Source: Flavobacteriales bacterium
Lineage (GTDB): Bacteria > Bacteroidota > Bacteroidia > Flavobacteriales_F > PHOS-HE28
Direction of reading: 5' to 3'
Assembly (NCBI GenBank): GCA_016702645.1
Contig: JADJDP010000007.1
Location: 1 to 64,000, forward strand
DNA: 64,000 nucleotides
In this document: positions 27,258-36,968 of the stretch, one piece after another
Layout of the letters: every line of letters begins with the position of its first letter
How positions within the stretch are numbered: the first letter of the stretch is position 1
Notes under the pieces: model-generated
Seen by the model: only the letters and a program-made list of their open reading frames with translations
Told to the model about the DNA's origin: nothing
Database searches by the model: none
Translations under genes and position numbers: made by a program

Positions 27258-27881
27258 GAAGTAGTGCTCACCGATATCGCAAAGCACTTCGGCCGTGAAG
27301 TCGTCTTCCAAGGCGTAACGCTCACGCTCGCTTCTGGAAGTCGCACGGCGATCCTCGGTCCGAACGGGAGCGGAAAGAGCACCTTGCTGCAGCTGATCGG
27401 TGGTGCGCTCATGCCAACGAACGGAAGGATCGCACACCGCGCGAACGGAACGGAGATCCCGCAGGACGAGGTGTACCGGCACGTCTCTATCGCGGCCCCC
27501 TACCTCGGCCTCTATGAGGACCTGAGCCTGCGCCAGACGATCGCTTTCCACACGCGCTTCAAGCCCTTGCGAGCAGGCGTCGGTCCGGAGGAGCTTGCCC
27601 GCATCGCCTACCTCGACCACGCGCTTGAGAAACCCGTGCTGCATTTCAGCAGTGGCATGAAGCAGCGGTTGAAACTCGCCCTTGCCATCCTGAGCGATAC
27701 CCCGCTCCTGCTGTTGGATGAACCCGCCAGCAACCTGGACTCACAGGCGATCGCCTGGTTCCGCGAATTGCTGGGCAAACATCTTGAAGGGCGAACACTG
27801 CTGGTGGCAAGCAATCGGCAGGCAGTGGAGCACGACTTATGCACGGCCGTGCTGGAGATGGAGGCCTTCAAGGCACCCTAG
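27255..27881 (+). CDS. ABC transporter ATP-binding protein
   Basis: The protein has 208 residues from the ATG at 27255, where MEVVLTDIAKHFGREVVFQG starts the nucleotide-binding domain directly. The Walker A is GPNGSGKST, the signature FSSGMKQRLKLALAIL, the Walker B LLLLDEPASNLD and the switch region VASNRQ in place of a clear His. The size and the FSSGM signature resemble CcmA-like or lipid-export ATPases. No permease is next to it. Its position between lpxA and efp is shared in related genomes as I recall, but a link to lipid A export is only inference. The start codon is the last CATG of array D. Confidence 0.82.
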   Translation: MEVVLTDIAKHFGREVVFQGVTLTLASGSRTAILGPNGSGKSTLLQLIGGALMPTNGRIAHRANGTEIPQDEVYRHVSIAAPYLGLYEDLSLRQTIAFHTRFKPLRAGVGPEELARIAYLDHALEKPVLHFSSGMKQRLKLALAILSDTPLLLLDEPASNLDSQAIAWFRELLGKHLEGRTLLVASNRQAVEHDLCTAVLEMEAFKAP

Positions 27882-27907
27882 GGGCTTCTCCTTCGGCGGC
27901 CATGCCC

Positions 27908-27915
27908 TACTTTCG
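27908..27915 (+). promoter_or_regulatory. Candidate -7 box TACTTTCG before efp
   Basis: TACTTTCG fits TAnnTTyG and lies 26 bases before the efp ATG, in the 60-base gap after the ABC gene. Confidence 0.45.
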
Positions 27916-27941
27916 CCGCCCCAACCGAAGACCCCTCTCCC

Positions 27942-28505
27942 ATGGCCTCCACTGCTGACGTGAACATCGGATCCTACATCCGCTTCAACAACGACATCTG
28001 CCAGATCATGGAATGGCAGCACCGCACGCCGGGCAACCTGCGCGCGTTCTTCCAAGGCAAAATGCGCAACCTGCGCAACGGCAAGCTCAACGAGCACCGC
28101 TGGCGCAGCGGCGAACCCATGGAGGTGCTGCGTGTGGAGATACACGAACTGCAATACCTCTACCGCGAGGGCGACAACCTGGTGTGCATGAACCAGGAGA
28201 CCTTCGAGCAGGAGTACGTTCCCGCATCCTTGTTCGGTGAGGCCATGAAGTACATGAAGGAGGAAATGGTAGTGCAGGTCGGCTTCGAGAGCGACGCCCC
28301 CCTTTTCGCCCGCCCACCCAAGACCGTTGAACTCGTGGTGGCCGAAGCCGAACACGCCGTGAAGGGCGATACCAGCAACAAGGTGATGAAGATCGCCAAG
28401 CTGGAGAACGGTACCGAGATCATGGTGCCCCTCTTCGTGGATGCCGGTACCATGATCCGCATCGATACCGAAAGCGGTGAGTACCTGGACCGCGTGAAGA
28501 AGTAA
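27942..28505 (+). CDS. efp: Elongation factor P
   Basis: The protein has 187 residues, full length. EF-P enters the ribosomal E site and speeds peptide bonds at proline runs. Three domains are visible: KOW-like (1-65), the middle OB fold (70-125) and the C-terminal OB fold ending DTESGEYLDRVKK. The domain I loop reads QHRTPGNLRAFF, so the tip residue that is Lys (PGKG) in Escherichia coli or Arg in EarP-type factors is Asn here. The factor may therefore work without the usual modification, or use another residue such as the Arg two places later. It is followed by twin hairpins. Confidence 0.93.
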   Translation: MASTADVNIGSYIRFNNDICQIMEWQHRTPGNLRAFFQGKMRNLRNGKLNEHRWRSGEPMEVLRVEIHELQYLYREGDNLVCMNQETFEQEYVPASLFGEAMKYMKEEMVVQVGFESDAPLFARPPKTVELVVAEAEHAVKGDTSNKVMKIAKLENGTEIMVPLFVDAGTMIRIDTESGEYLDRVKK

Positions 28506-28571
28506 GGATCCATTGCGATCCGCACGAGAGCCCGCAACAATGCGAGCTCTTCTCGTTCCGCCAGATCGCGC

Positions 28572-28653
28572 CTACCTGTTTTCCGGTAGTGAGCGGTGAT
28601 AATGTTGCTTAAGCACCACGTTATGCTCGAAAAAATACCTGTTTTCAGGTATT
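28572..28653. other. Twin hairpins CTACCTG-TTTT and AATACCTG-TTTT
   Basis: The first hairpin is at 28572-28589 (CTACCTG, TTTT loop, CCGGTAG, one mismatch). The second is at 28634-28653 (AATACCTG, TTTT loop, CAGGTATT, perfect). They share stem core and loop. They lie downstream of efp and 70-150 bases upstream of the next gene. A terminator role is possible but neither is followed by a good T run, so an operator or regulatory RNA site is equally possible. The surrounding 28506-28724 has no gene. Confidence 0.5.
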
Positions 28654-28724
28654 GTGTGGAGCAAGTGCTTGGCCCTGCTTCGTAGTGCCCCTAAAAAGGT
28701 CGCTGGGGGCATGAAAGCAAGGTC

Positions 28725-31307
28725 ATGAAAACCTCACAACTCGGTCTATCGCATCGCCGTTTGCTCACAACTTTGATGTACTGCCTCGCGCTGCACTTGT
28801 TCGACAACGAGCAATGCACAACTCTATGTCCCTCCCGATTTCTGGGGCGACGGAGAAGCAGGCTCGCTCTGCTATCGCCAGAACTTGGGCCAAGTGTTCG
28901 ATACGAATGGGAACCAACCAACGGACATAGCCTACTACGCCGAACGCTCGCCAGTGGGGATCTATCTCAAGGAGAAGAACGAGGTGTCCTTCACCCTCGC
29001 TGCGCTGCACAACGACAGTCTTATCGAGGACACCCTGTACCGCGTGGACATGCTGTTGGAAGGCACCCGCGAGCAGGATCCGGTCGCGTTTTCGCCAACG
29101 CCGGATATCGCCAACTATTACCTCGGCAGCTTTACGGCCGAAGACGTACCCGCTTCACATCGCGTCGTGTACCAAAGCGTATGGGATAGCATTGATGTAC
29201 ACTTCTACCACGGGAGCAGCGGGCCACGGTTGTCCTTCGTGGTGCGGCCAGGTGGTGATCCGGATGAGATCCTGCTCTCCTTCACCGGGCAGGACAGCCT
29301 GAACGTGGATGTGGCCGGTGGGTTGAAGCCTACCTCCCGCAACCAGGTGGTTCCGGTTCGAGGAAGCGAAGGCTTACCAGGTAAACACCTCCGACCCGGA
29401 GGCTTGGGTACGATCACCCCAGTGCCTTGAATGCCAGCTATCTTAATGAAGACAGCACGATCTACGTGAAGTTCAACCACGGCACGTACAACCCGCAAAG
29501 GCGCCGATCTTTCGGATCGGCTACCCGCCCATGATGCTCGGTGGTGGGTAGCAACAACTTCTGTTGAGCACACACTTGGAGGCTTCGGCAACGCTGCTAT
29601 GGCAACCGACGTGGATGATGACGGTGAGTTGTACGTGGCGGGCAGTACTATCACCGACTTGTTTCCCGCTACCGTTGGCGCTACTGTTAATCCCGGACCT
29701 CTTCTCTTCCTCTGGGACACTCGCGAAGTTCAATCCGGCGTATCAAATCGTGTGGGCCACCTACTACGGTGGAGAGACCGACGAGGGGTTCCAGGACATC
29801 GCATACAGCGCTTACGGCAACTATGTATTCGGTGTTGGGGACACCTACAGTTCCAACCACCAACGCCATATTCGAGCGGCGAGTACCACGATGGGAGTCT
29901 GAATGGAAACAACAACACTGCCGATGCGTTCATGTGTCGATTCAATGCCGCGAGCGGCGCACTCGAGTGGGGCACCTACTACGGGGGTATCGGGGATGAC
30001 CGAGCGTACTCCGTAGTATGCGATGCAGACGGTGCGCAATATGTCTTAGGCTTTGGGTCCGATGAGTTAGACCTACAGGGCTGGGGTACTGCTTATTTCC
30101 AATCCTTTGCCGGCGTTGAAAGCGATCCTTTTGCTACACCCGATGCTCTCATCGCCCGTTTCGACAACGCCCAAACCCTAATCTGGAGCACTTATGTCGG
30201 AGGTGCTTCTGGCGACGGTTTCCGTGCAGCGGCGTGGGATGAGAACGGAAATGTTTTCGTGCTCGGATCAGCTGGCTCTCTTTTCCCACAGGTGAATACC
30301 TGCGGTTCACTGGTGAATACGCAATATGGCGGGGGGGCCTCCGATTGCGTGCTTCTCAAATTCGATTCGACTGGCGACCTGTGCTGGTCTACGTACGCAG
30401 GGGGTATAGGGAATGATGCACCCTCTGTTGAGGGAGGAGTGGCCGTCGGCAACGAACGTGTCTATTTCGGCGCAAACTCGAGCAGCACGAACTTCCCCAC
30501 GCTTGAGCTGCAGGGTGGCTACTACCAAGAGGACAACGCGGGAGGGCTGGATGGCGTCCTGATGGGCTTCGACCTCAGCACGCTCTCCCTCATTTGGAGC
30601 ACATATGTGGGGGGGCACGGAGCAGGATCAGATTTCGGGAATCGATACTGACACCTGGGGTAACCTGTTCTTGGCCGGTTTCTCCCAGAGCGACGATATG
30701 CCTTTGGTCGAGTTGACCGCGGCATACTATCAGGAATATGCAGGCAGCGGCCCAAATGCATTTTATGGTGATGCATTCGTTGGTGCCTATACCTACCCGG
30801 AACATTCCTGTAAATGGTTTACGATGGTGGGCGGAGGGGGACCCAACAATGGCACTAGCGATGGTGCTGAAAGCATCGTGGTCGATGGTCACGCACGTAT
30901 TTTCATCGCTGGCACTGCGACCAGCGAGTTCCCTCCCTACCCTACGCACGATCCAGGGAATGGTGCCTACTTTGGTCCTACAGCGATGACAGGCAGTTCC
31001 GCGATCACTTGCTTCGATTTAAGCGCCGTGCCGGTGTCAGTAGCAGAAGCCGTCGCAATCAATGAGATGGGCTTCGTTCTGGTGCCTAACGCGGACCATT
31101 CTGTCATTTCAGCGTTCGTTCAACCCTCGTGCGCTAGGGTCGTACAACTATTCGATGTTTCGGGTAGAACGGTATCGACATTCAACCCTAGCCGACGGTG
31201 TGCAGAACTTTGAGATACCCATTGTTCGCCTTTCCAGTGGGGCCTACATGGTATGCATACACGGTGGTGACAGCAACGCTGTGACGGCGCGATTCGTTAA
31301 GCCATGA
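28725..31307 (+). CDS. SBBP-repeat T9SS-secreted protein, many frameshifts (possible pseudogene)
   Basis: The reading runs from ATG 28725 through several frames to the TGA at 31305. Joined segments include LYVPPDFWGDGEAGSLCYRQ, YAERSPVGIYLKEKNEVSF, the SBBP beta-propeller repeats (LIWSTYVGGASGDGFRAAAW, DENGNVFVLGSAG, LCWSTYAGGIGNDAP) and a T9SS sorting domain (EAVAINEMGFVLVPN, then VQNFEIPIVRLSSGAYMVCI). Frame changes are needed near 28812, 29350, 29500-29600, 29700, 29880, 30605 and 31185. The full product would be about 860 residues. Proteins of this type are large secreted propellers of unknown ligand. The number of breaks is well above that of the neighbouring lpx genes, so true decay cannot be excluded. 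Confidence 0.7.
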
Positions 31308-32316
31308 TCATGCAGCACAGTCGATTTCTCCTAGTTTGTTTGTGGGTCACCTCGGTTTGTATGTATGTGCAGGCGCAAGATGTACGCGGCTATGCGATCT
31401 CGTTGTCGCCGATAGATTTTGTCTGGGGTGAATGGCAGGGTACGGTGCATTTATATGTTGACGGCGTCGCGGAGGTGCCTCGGCCATTCATTCGAGAGTT
31501 TGGCTTCAGGTTGGACACCCTGTGGCTGACCAACACGGTACAAGTTGATGATGATCCTGTGATACTGCTGAAAGAGTATGCGGGCATCTTGCATTTGGAT
31601 CCAGCCCCTCAACAACAGGCGCGGTGTTCTATGGGGGCCAAGGTTGTCGGGGATACTGAATGTGCCCAACTCGGAGGGCACTATCATGGGCATCCAGTCG
31701 AGGGTGACCATCAACGGCCTGACCGGAACATTGTGTACGCTGCCGCTCGCAAGCAACTACCAGAGCAACGTGACCGAAGTGAACAGGGTGTACAGCTATT
31801 TGCCGGGGCTAGTGGATCCTGACGGAGATAGCCTTGCGATAGAACTGATACCCTGTGTGGATGAAGGGTATTGGTTGCCACCACAAACGCAGATAGACCC
31901 TCTTACTGGCGAACTGACCATCAGCCCGGAGTTGCCGGGGGCATATGCGTTCTGCATGTGGATCAGGAAGTTCAGGTACTTCGGACCAACAGGTTCGCAG
32001 CAGCTTGCTGTTACAGGAACAACCTACTTGGAGATCATGATAGACGTCACCAACACCGTTGGGCTCGGTGAGTATGGCGCGGACAATGGGTTCGTTGTTT
32101 TCCCGAATCCAACCACTGCATCATTCTTCATGCGCGGTCTTCCACCAAGCACCACCACCATTGAGGTGCACGATGTGCTAGGTCGTGTGGTGCTGCGCTC
32201 AACCGCTCCCCACAATACCCATCGATGTCGGTTCTCTACCCGCTGCCACCTATTTCGTATCAGTGTTCGATCGCACCGGGCTGCTTTTGGGCACTTCGCG
32301 TTTCGTGAAACAATAG
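31304..32316 (+). CDS. T9SS-secreted protein of unknown function (two frameshifts)
   Basis: The start at 31304 overlaps the preceding stop (ATGA); an ATG two codons later is also possible. A signal peptide (SRFLLVCLWVTSVCMYVQAQ) leads into DVRGYAISLSPIDFVWGEWQ. After a frame change near 31610 the sequence has YLPGLVDPDGDSLAIELIPC and SPELPGAYAFCMWIRKFRY, a cadherin-like pattern found in Bacteroidota surface proteins. After a second change near 32205 the T9SS sorting domain closes with SLPAATYFVSVFDRTGLLLG and RFVKQ, with a TAG at 32314. The length is about 337 residues. It is probably co-transcribed with the SBBP gene. Confidence 0.7.
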
Positions 32317-32331
32317 CCATCTACAACCTTT

Positions 32332-32368
32332 CGAAGCCCGCATCGTAGCCGTACGGGCTTCGGTCTTT
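32332..32368 (+). terminator. Rho-independent terminator after the T9SS pair
   Basis: CGAAGCCCG (32332-32340) pairs with CGGGCTTCG (32354-32362) around a 13-base loop and is followed by GTCTTT. It begins 15 bases after the TAG of the preceding gene. Confidence 0.7.
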
Positions 32369-32412
32369 CGCGGGCGTATGTTGGCATCATCCAAGGTCCA
32401 AATGCGCGCGGC

Positions 32413-32420
32413 TACCTTTG
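32413..32420 (+). promoter_or_regulatory. Candidate -7 box TACCTTTG before the second lpxD-like gene
   Basis: TACCTTTG is a full match to TAnnTTTG. It lies 16 bases before the GTG start at 32437 and downstream of the terminator at 32332, so it would restart transcription. Confidence 0.5.
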
Positions 32421-32436
32421 GCATCATCCTCTTCGC

Positions 32437-33360
32437 GTGCTCCTCGATCCTCCACAGACCGCCGCCGAACTCGCCCGCCTGATCGGCGCCGAGGTTCAGG
32501 GTAATGCCGATCGCCTCGTCACCGGTCTCAACGAGATCAATCGCGTTGGCGAAGGCGACTTGGTCTTCGTGGATCATCCGAAATACTACGACAAGGCACT
32601 CAACAGCGCGGCCACCACGATCCTCATCAACAAGTCGGTGGAACCACCCTCTGGCAAGGCGCTGCTCATAAGTGAGGATCCCTGCCGCGATTACAACCTG
32701 CTCATGCGCCGCTTCATGCCGCGCGCGGGCTGGGTGAAGGATGACATCACCATCGGTGAGGGTAGTGAGGTGCATCCGAGCGCGGTGATCGGTCCGCACG
32801 TGCGCATCGGTCGCGATTGCATCATCAGCCCCGGCGTTGTGATCTACGAGCATACCACCATCGGCGACCGCGTAACGCTGCACGCCAATGTGGTGATCGG
32901 TGCCGATCCCTTCTACTACAAGAAGCGAGCGACCGGCTACGACAAGATGATCCCGGGTGGTAGCGTGGTGATCGAGGATGACGTGGAGATCGGTGCCATG
33001 ACCACCATCGATCGCGGGGTGAGCGCCGATACGCGCATCGGCCGCGGCACCAAGATGGACAACCACGTGCAGGTGGGGCACGATACCATCATCGGCGAGA
33101 ACTGCCTGATCTGCGCGCATGTGGCCATCGCTGGTGCCGTGGTGCTGGAGGATGGTGTAACGCTCTGGGGCCAGGTAGGTATCCCCAGTAAACTGCGTGT
33201 GGGCAAAGGCGCCGTGATCCTTGGACAAAGCGGCATCATGTCCAGTGTGGAAGGTGGCAAAACCTACCTGGGCTCACCGGCCCGTGAGGTGAAACAGATG
33301 CTGCGCGAGATCGCGCTGAGCGCGCGACTGCCGGAGATCGCCAAGAAGATCGATCTCTGA
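32437..33360 (+). CDS. LpxD-like N-acyltransferase paralog
   Basis: The protein has 307 residues with a GTG start. The N-terminal domain (TAAELARLIGAEVQGNADRL) and hexapeptide beta-helix (from about residue 108) are those of LpxD. The catalytic-type His is in DNHVQVGHDTIIGENC, and VAIAGAVVLEDGVTLWGQVG follows. It is shorter than the lpxD at 23754 and lacks the long C-terminal helix. Bacteroidota often carry this second gene right after efp. Here two T9SS genes separate them. The acyl acceptor is not known; a role in lipid A or another acyl-sugar is inferred. Confidence 0.85.
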   Translation: MLLDPPQTAAELARLIGAEVQGNADRLVTGLNEINRVGEGDLVFVDHPKYYDKALNSAATTILINKSVEPPSGKALLISEDPCRDYNLLMRRFMPRAGWVKDDITIGEGSEVHPSAVIGPHVRIGRDCIISPGVVIYEHTTIGDRVTLHANVVIGADPFYYKKRATGYDKMIPGGSVVIEDDVEIGAMTTIDRGVSADTRIGRGTKMDNHVQVGHDTIIGENCLICAHVAIAGAVVLEDGVTLWGQVGIPSKLRVGKGAVILGQSGIMSSVEGGKTYLGSPAREVKQMLREIALSARLPEIAKKIDL

Positions 33361-33363
33361 TCC

Positions 33364-34586
33364 ATGGCCCGGCTCGAACGGATCGTGGAGCGGCTGGAGC
33401 TGAAGGAATTCCAGCTGCGCTCCTTGCTCGATGTCACCAAGGCCATCAACAACACGGTGGACCGCTCGAGTTATTCGGGCTTTTCGAGCACATCGTGAAG
33501 GATGAGCTCGGCATCACGCGGCTCACGCTGTACGAGCGTACCGATCGCTGGGAACGCATCCTCGCCTACGGCACAGACGGACGCGAGCAAGCAGTGGATG
33601 TGGAGCAGGTCTTCGCTTCTTTCAAGGACATACAGACCATCGGCTCGGAGAACACCGGCAGCTTGGGAGCCTTCGATGTGGCGGTGCCGGTCTACCACCG
33701 CGACAAGCCACTGGCCTTCCTGCTCATCGGTGATATCGACGAAGAAGAGCAGCGCATGAGCCCGGTGGTGAAGCACCTGAACTTCATCCAGACGCTCACC
33801 AACCTGGTGGTGGTGGCCATGGAGAACCGGCGTATGGCGCAACAACAGTTGCAACAGGTGCGGGACAAACGTGAGTTGGAACTCGCCGCGCAGATGCAGC
33901 AACTGCTCGTGCCGAAGGACCTGCCGAACAATGCGAAGCTGGAGGCAGCTGCCTGGTACCAGCCGCACCAACTCGTGGGCGGGGATTACTACGACCTCCT
34001 CCCGCTGGGCGATGACCGCTACCTGATGTGCGTGGCCGATGTGAGCGGCAAGGGCATCGCAGCCGCCTTGCTCATGAGCAACTTCCAAGCGACCCTGCAT
34101 GCCAGCGTTGGCCAGGCCTCCGACCTGGAAAAGCTCGTTCACGGCCTCAATGACCGGGTCTTCGCCAGTGCACGCGGCGAGCGCTTCATCACGCTCTTCA
34201 TCGGTCTGCTGGATCTGCGTGCACGCCGCTTGCGCTACGTGAACGCCGGCCACAACGACCCCTTGCTGCACGATGGCACGCGCACCATCACCCTGCACGA
34301 TGGAAGCATCGCGTTGGGCATGATGCCCAAGCTTCCCTTCCTCAGAACGGGTGACATCGAACTTCCAACGGAAGGCACGCTGCTCTGCTACACCGACGGC
34401 CTTGTGGAACAGGAGGACGTTCACGGGAACGCCTATGGCACCGATCCCCTGGAGCGCGCGCTCCGTGATCTTTCACGAGCGAGTGCTGCGGACCTGAACG
34501 CGGCGATCATCGCCTCCTTCGATGCACACCGGGGAAGCGAAGTCTATCTCGACGACATCGCGGTGCTAACGTGCCGCTTCCGGTAG
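33364..34586 (+). CDS. SpoIIE/RsbU-type PP2C serine phosphatase (one frameshift)
   Basis: The start at 33364 gives MARLERIVERLELKEFQLRS, a coiled-coil lead-in. The frame then changes at about 33467, where TCGAGTTATT probably lost one G, and continues ELFGLFEHIVKDELGITRL. Residues about 45-150 form a GAF-like sensor. The phosphatase domain (about 185-405) has ELAAQMQQLLVPKDL, VGGDYYDLLPLGDDRYLMCV, ADVSGKGIAAALLMSNF and LLCYTDGLVEQ, with metal-binding Asp residues. Such enzymes dephosphorylate anti-anti-sigma or similar Ser/Thr phosphoproteins. No partner is nearby. It lies three bases after the lpxD-like stop. Its 3' end overlaps the convergent ligase gene by 21 bases. Confidence 0.85.
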
Positions 34587-36023
34587 GGCTTCGTCCGCCG
34601 TTCGCTCCTTCATGTACTTCACATCGAAGAGCACGATCATGGCCGTGAGCGCCCAGAAGGGTACGGAGACCTTGTCGGTATCGAGGAAGTTGTTGAGGGC
34701 ACCGTGTATGTAGTAGGTGACAAGGCCCAGGAAAGCACCGGACAGCAAGAGACGATCTGGGCCTGCCGGCAACTGCCGGTACAAGCGCATGGCGCGCACG
34801 ATGGTGACGGTCACCAACGCGAGCATGAGCAGCATGCCGATGACTCCTTGCTCTGAAAGCGGCCCGAGGTACTCGCTGTGGGCGTTCCCCTGCACACCGA
34901 AGTTGGTACTGATGATCGTGCGGTCCTCACTGGCCTGGAAGGGGGCATACTGGAACATGTAGGTCCCGGGACCCCATCCGAAGACCGGTCGTTCCTGCCA
35001 CATGCGCAGCGCGGAGTTCCACCGGTTGATGCGTTCCAGGTTGCTGGCGTCGCTGGAGATATTGGAAATGGACTGCACGTGCTCGCCCAGGTCGTCCGAC
35101 GATTCCTCGCGGTTGCGCTCAAGCGCGATGGTGATCTGGTCCGCGTTCGCCCAATAAACGATACCCGCGACCGCCAGCAACAGGCCCAGCGCCCATGTAG
35201 GTACCTTGAAGCGCAGGAACAGGAACAGACCAAGGGCACCCACCAAGCTCAACCAAGCGGCACGCGTGTACGAGAAGATCAGCCCGAGCACGAGCACCAC
35301 GAGAACCAGAACGAGGAGCCCACGTTGCGTGCGGCTGTATCCCGGCATGGCGATCAGCGCGATGCAGAACGGGACCAGGAAGGCGATGACGGCCCCGTAG
35401 CCGGTGTGGTCCTTGAAGAAGGGCCACATCACCCAGTGCGCCGGATCATGCTCGAAGTTGTACTGCGCATGCACCGTGAGGGTGTACCCGATGGCGATCA
35501 CCAAGCCCCCGAGGAAGGCGTGCGCGAAGCGCTGCATGTTGCGCTGCTCGGCGAAGAGGCGTGTGGCCAGGAAGTACATGGTGCACACGAACCACAAGCG
35601 CGCGGTGAAGAATTTCACCGATACCAGCGGCATGCTGCTGGGAATGATGCAAACGGCCATCCACACCAGTTGCGCCACGATGATCCACGTGATCGGGTGC
35701 CGCCAAACGCGCTCATCCACGGTGTTGCCCTGCATGGCGGACTTGAGCAGGAAGAGCACCATGAGCCCCACCATCATGGGCTCCGTGGGAAGTGAAATGC
35801 CGATACCACCCAGGTCCAGTTCCTCCAAATTGATGGAGAGCGGGGTTGCGAAAGCGATGAAAAGAAGCAACCGCTCAGGAGCGGCCAGCATGCCCCATAA
35901 CACGAGCAACACGGCAGGCATCACCGCGAACCACAGGAAACCCTTGGCGGTGAAGATCGAGTTCACGAGCACGAAGAGCACGCACGCAACAGCGATCCAA
36001 TTGGCCCTGATCGCGCGCACCAT
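34566..36023 (-). CDS. O-antigen ligase/polymerase family membrane protein
   Basis: The protein has 485 residues with about eleven membrane helices and the O-antigen ligase (Wzy/WaaL) periplasmic loop containing AALRMWQERPVFGWGPGTYM read as RPVFGWGPGTY and VQGNAHSEYLGPLSEQGVIG. The His in NAHSEYL is the conserved position of this family. It would polymerise or ligate lipid-linked polysaccharide on the periplasmic side. It lies downstream of two Wzz-like genes, three bases after the first one's end in transcription order, so the three form one operon. Confidence 0.85.
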   Translation of the reverse strand: MVRAIRANWIAVACVLFVLVNSIFTAKGFLWFAVMPAVLLVLWGMLAAPERLLLFIAFATPLSINLEELDLGGIGISLPTEPMMVGLMVLFLLKSAMQGNTVDERVWRHPITWIIVAQLVWMAVCIIPSSMPLVSVKFFTARLWFVCTMYFLATRLFAEQRNMQRFAHAFLGGLVIAIGYTLTVHAQYNFEHDPAHWVMWPFFKDHTGYGAVIAFLVPFCIALIAMPGYSRTQRGLLVLVLVVLVLGLIFSYTRAAWLSLVGALGLFLFLRFKVPTWALGLLLAVAGIVYWANADQITIALERNREESSDDLGEHVQSISNISSDASNLERINRWNSALRMWQERPVFGWGPGTYMFQYAPFQASEDRTIISTNFGVQGNAHSEYLGPLSEQGVIGMLLMLALVTVTIVRAMRLYRQLPAGPDRLLLSGAFLGLVTYYIHGALNNFLDTDKVSVPFWALTAMIVLFDVKYMKERTADEALPEAAR

Positions 36024-36026
36024 GGC

Positions 36027-36968
36027 TCAACCGCGTTGATCGCGCCAAACCACCAGCACGAAGCAGAGGAAGAGCGCACTGAGCGTGGTGGTGCTCACGA
36101 TGAGCCAGCGCACCGGATACACTTTCTTGTCGGCCACTTCCGGGTACACGATGGTATTGGTGTAGGTGAGTTCCTTGGTCACATCGTTCACCACGCGCTC
36201 GTACTCGGTGAGCAGGCGATCGTAATTGCCCCGGAACAGGTTGCTCAGTTCGGTGAGCTGGCGGAACTCGCCCCCCTTTTCCTCCAGTTCCTTGATCATG
36301 CCCTGCACCGCATCACGCTGCGCTTGCGAGGATCCGGTCGAGAGCATGCGCACATAGCCCTTGGTCAGCTCCTTCACCTGCGTATCATAGGAGAGCAGGC
36401 CCGCATCACGACGCAATACGTTCAGCTTCGCCTCCACGGTATCGAGCTTGGCGCGCTCGTGCGTCAACGCCCGCTCGGCGATCACCAGCACCTCGCGCGA
36501 TTTCTCCCGCTGGAGCCGTCGCGAAAGGAGGTTGACCTGGGCGAGCATCGCGTTCACCAGATCGCGCGCCATGACGGGATCCTCGTCCACGATCTCGATC
36601 TGCACACTTTCAAAACGCGTCTTGCTGATCTCCACCCGATCGTTGAACTCGTTGTACAGGGCGAAATAGCCGCCGTTCGAGGTGGTATCGACCTCGTACT
36701 TCCGGGCCAGGTCGAAATGCAGGATCAGGCTGTCGCGGATGCTATTGCTCTCCAGCAACTGGAGCAACTGGTCCGTTCGTGTCTCGATGCTGTAGCTGTT
36801 CAGGTTCACCGGATACACCGTTGCGCTGCTCTTGTAGCGGGGCTTCAGGAAGGCCGGACCACTGAGCACCGTGCTCAACACGGCGGCCAGCACACCAACG
36901 ATGGCGAACAGCCGCCATTGCTTGCGCACCACGCGGATGAACGATTCGAAACTGATCTCAGTGGCCAT
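36027..36968 (-). CDS. Wzz-family polysaccharide chain-length / co-polymerase protein
   Basis: The protein has 313 residues from the ATG at 36968, placed so that MATEISFESFIRVVRKQWRL precedes the first membrane helix (FAIVGVLAAVLSTVLSG). A long periplasmic coiled-coil region (about 60-270) and a second helix near the end (WLIVSTTTLSALFLCFVLVV) complete the Wzz plan. No tyrosine-kinase domain is fused. Wzz proteins set the length of polysaccharide made by Wzy. The start overlaps the upstream Wzz gene by 11 bases, so translation is probably coupled. Confidence 0.82.
   Translation of the reverse strand: MATEISFESFIRVVRKQWRLFAIVGVLAAVLSTVLSGPAFLKPRYKSSATVYPVNLNSYSIETRTDQLLQLLESNSIRDSLILHFDLARKYEVDTTSNGGYFALYNEFNDRVEISKTRFESVQIEIVDEDPVMARDLVNAMLAQVNLLSRRLQREKSREVLVIAERALTHERAKLDTVEAKLNVLRRDAGLLSYDTQVKELTKGYVRMLSTGSSQAQRDAVQGMIKELEEKGGEFRQLTELSNLFRGNYDRLLTEYERVVNDVTKELTYTNTIVYPEVADKKVYPVRWLIVSTTTLSALFLCFVLVVWRDQRG

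Noticed and set aside
28508..28560. Terminator directly after efp
   Set aside because: The ACGAGAG / CTCTTCTCGT pairing is interrupted and has no clear T run, so it was not called.
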